Origin: Trabulsiella guamensis ATCC 49490
Lineage (GTDB): Bacteria; Pseudomonadota; Gammaproteobacteria; Enterobacterales; Enterobacteriaceae
DNA: 64,000 nt
Direction of reading: 5' to 3'
Assembly: GCF_000734965.1 (NCBI RefSeq)
Contig: NZ_JMTB01000111.1
Coordinates: 44,429 to 108,428 of the forward strand
Both the position numbers and the translations under genes were made by a program. Of the stretch, positions 63,478 to 64,000 are shown piece after piece (positions within the stretch are counted from its first letter, which is position 1; each line of letters starts with the position of its first letter). The notes under the pieces are model-generated. The model had not been told where the DNA came from, ran no database searches, and saw only the letters and a list, made by a program, of their open reading frames with translations.

Positions 63478-64000
63478 CAACAAGTAAGCATAGCAATACG
63501 CTGTTGTAGCTTATGTTAACAATGCCCGCTGTCGCTGGGGAGTAATATCCCTGGTGGCTACGCGGGTATTTTTATTGTAATGAATGATTACGATGTAATC
63601 GACCATGGCAATAAAGCGAGTTTTGTTTTTATAAAAATAAACATCCGATACTTGATAAATTATATATCTGCATATACCTATATTTATTCATGGTGATTTG
63701 GAAGGGATAATTTTCAAAATAAATTTTTAACCCTGGTGGTGTTCGTATTTTCTATTACGGGGTTGATTATTTTTTCTCTATAATGCTTATTTTTTATTGG
63801 AATGGTGTTTATTTGGCTGTTTCTTTGCTATAAGCGCTAATGCTTTATATGGCATGCAATTATGTAAAGTGGTCCTGATGCGTGCTTTATTAACTCATTG
63901 AATATTAATTTTTATATCTCATCTTTAACAGCTTAAAGAAGGAAGGTCATACTTCCTGTTCGAGTGGAACGTTTCATAGCATGACATCTGGAGTCATATA
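63478..64000. other. AT-rich non-coding stretch at the right edge
   Basis: After the phs terminator, about 425 bases of strongly AT-rich DNA with no ORF of useful length on either strand. GGAAGGTCATACTTCC (63942-63957) is a small hairpin. It may be the upstream region of a gene beyond the window, and its base composition suits H-NS binding. Nothing more can be said. Confidence 0.5.
63521..63575 (+). terminator. Probable phsABC terminator
   Basis: TGCCCGC (63523-63529) pairs with GCGGGTA (63562-63568, one G-U pair). Between them is a second arm, GGGGA with TCCCT, around an AT-rich loop. The stem is followed by TTTTTA. It lies 43 bases after phsC. Confidence 0.65.

Overview
This window is chromosomal DNA of an enterobacterium close to Escherichia, Salmonella and Citrobacter. 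Nearly every protein from 1 to 54,071 is a close full-length counterpart of an E. coli K-12 protein, in the K-12 order. The exceptions are an aldehyde dehydrogenase inserted between aaeB and yhcO, a second yhcN copy, a sialic acid operon with no nanE, and an unrelated block after tRNA-Leu. Citrobacter is my best guess for the genus, because a phs thiosulfate reductase operon (the H2S trait) sits in an otherwise E. coli-like backbone. That assignment is inference.

Layout. 1-3,536: end of aaeB, a GabD-like dehydrogenase, yhcO, two yhcN paralogues and argR. 3,937-9,346: mdh, degS/degQ, zapG, zapE. 9,374-11,858: rplM-rpsI and sspA-sspB. 11,961-16,653: nanR and nanA-nanT-nanK-nanQ. 16,689-22,577: gltD/gltB glutamate synthase. 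23,258-28,221: yhcC, arcB, the antisense-strand sRNA arcZ, elbB, mtgA. 28,223-36,113 (minus strand): npr, rapZ, ptsN, hpf, rpoN, lptB, lptA, lptC, kdsC, kdsD, yrbG, which links nitrogen-PTS control with LPS precursor synthesis and export. 36,326-41,128: mlaFEDCB, ibaG, murA. 41,189-47,191: sfsB, ispB, rplU-rpmA-yhbE-obgE, dacB. 47,292-53,975: greA with its GraL leader RNA, yhbY, rlmE-ftsH-folP-glmM, secG. 53,985-54,071: tRNA-Leu(GAG).

After the tRNA the E. coli backbone (argG, metY-rimP-nusA) does not follow. Instead there is a roughly 10-kb accessory block: a four-gene polar amino acid ABC importer (minus strand), two tiny overlapping ORFs of unknown function, a DASS-family carboxylate transporter (minus strand), a 526-bp AT-rich divergent regulatory region, and phsABC. 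The phs products are a Tat-exported molybdopterin thiosulfate reductase, an iron-sulfur electron-transfer subunit and a cytochrome b membrane anchor. The last 0.5 kb is AT-rich and has no gene I can support. No integrase, transposase, CRISPR array or phage gene is visible.

The most interesting items are the phs block beside tRNA-Leu, the loss of nanE from the sialic acid operon, the two overlapping micro-ORFs at 57,517-57,742, and two leader or intergenic RNAs (ArcZ, GraL) readable directly from the sequence. I did not find a convincing wholly new system. The micro-ORF pair and the unassigned importer are the parts least explained by known biology.
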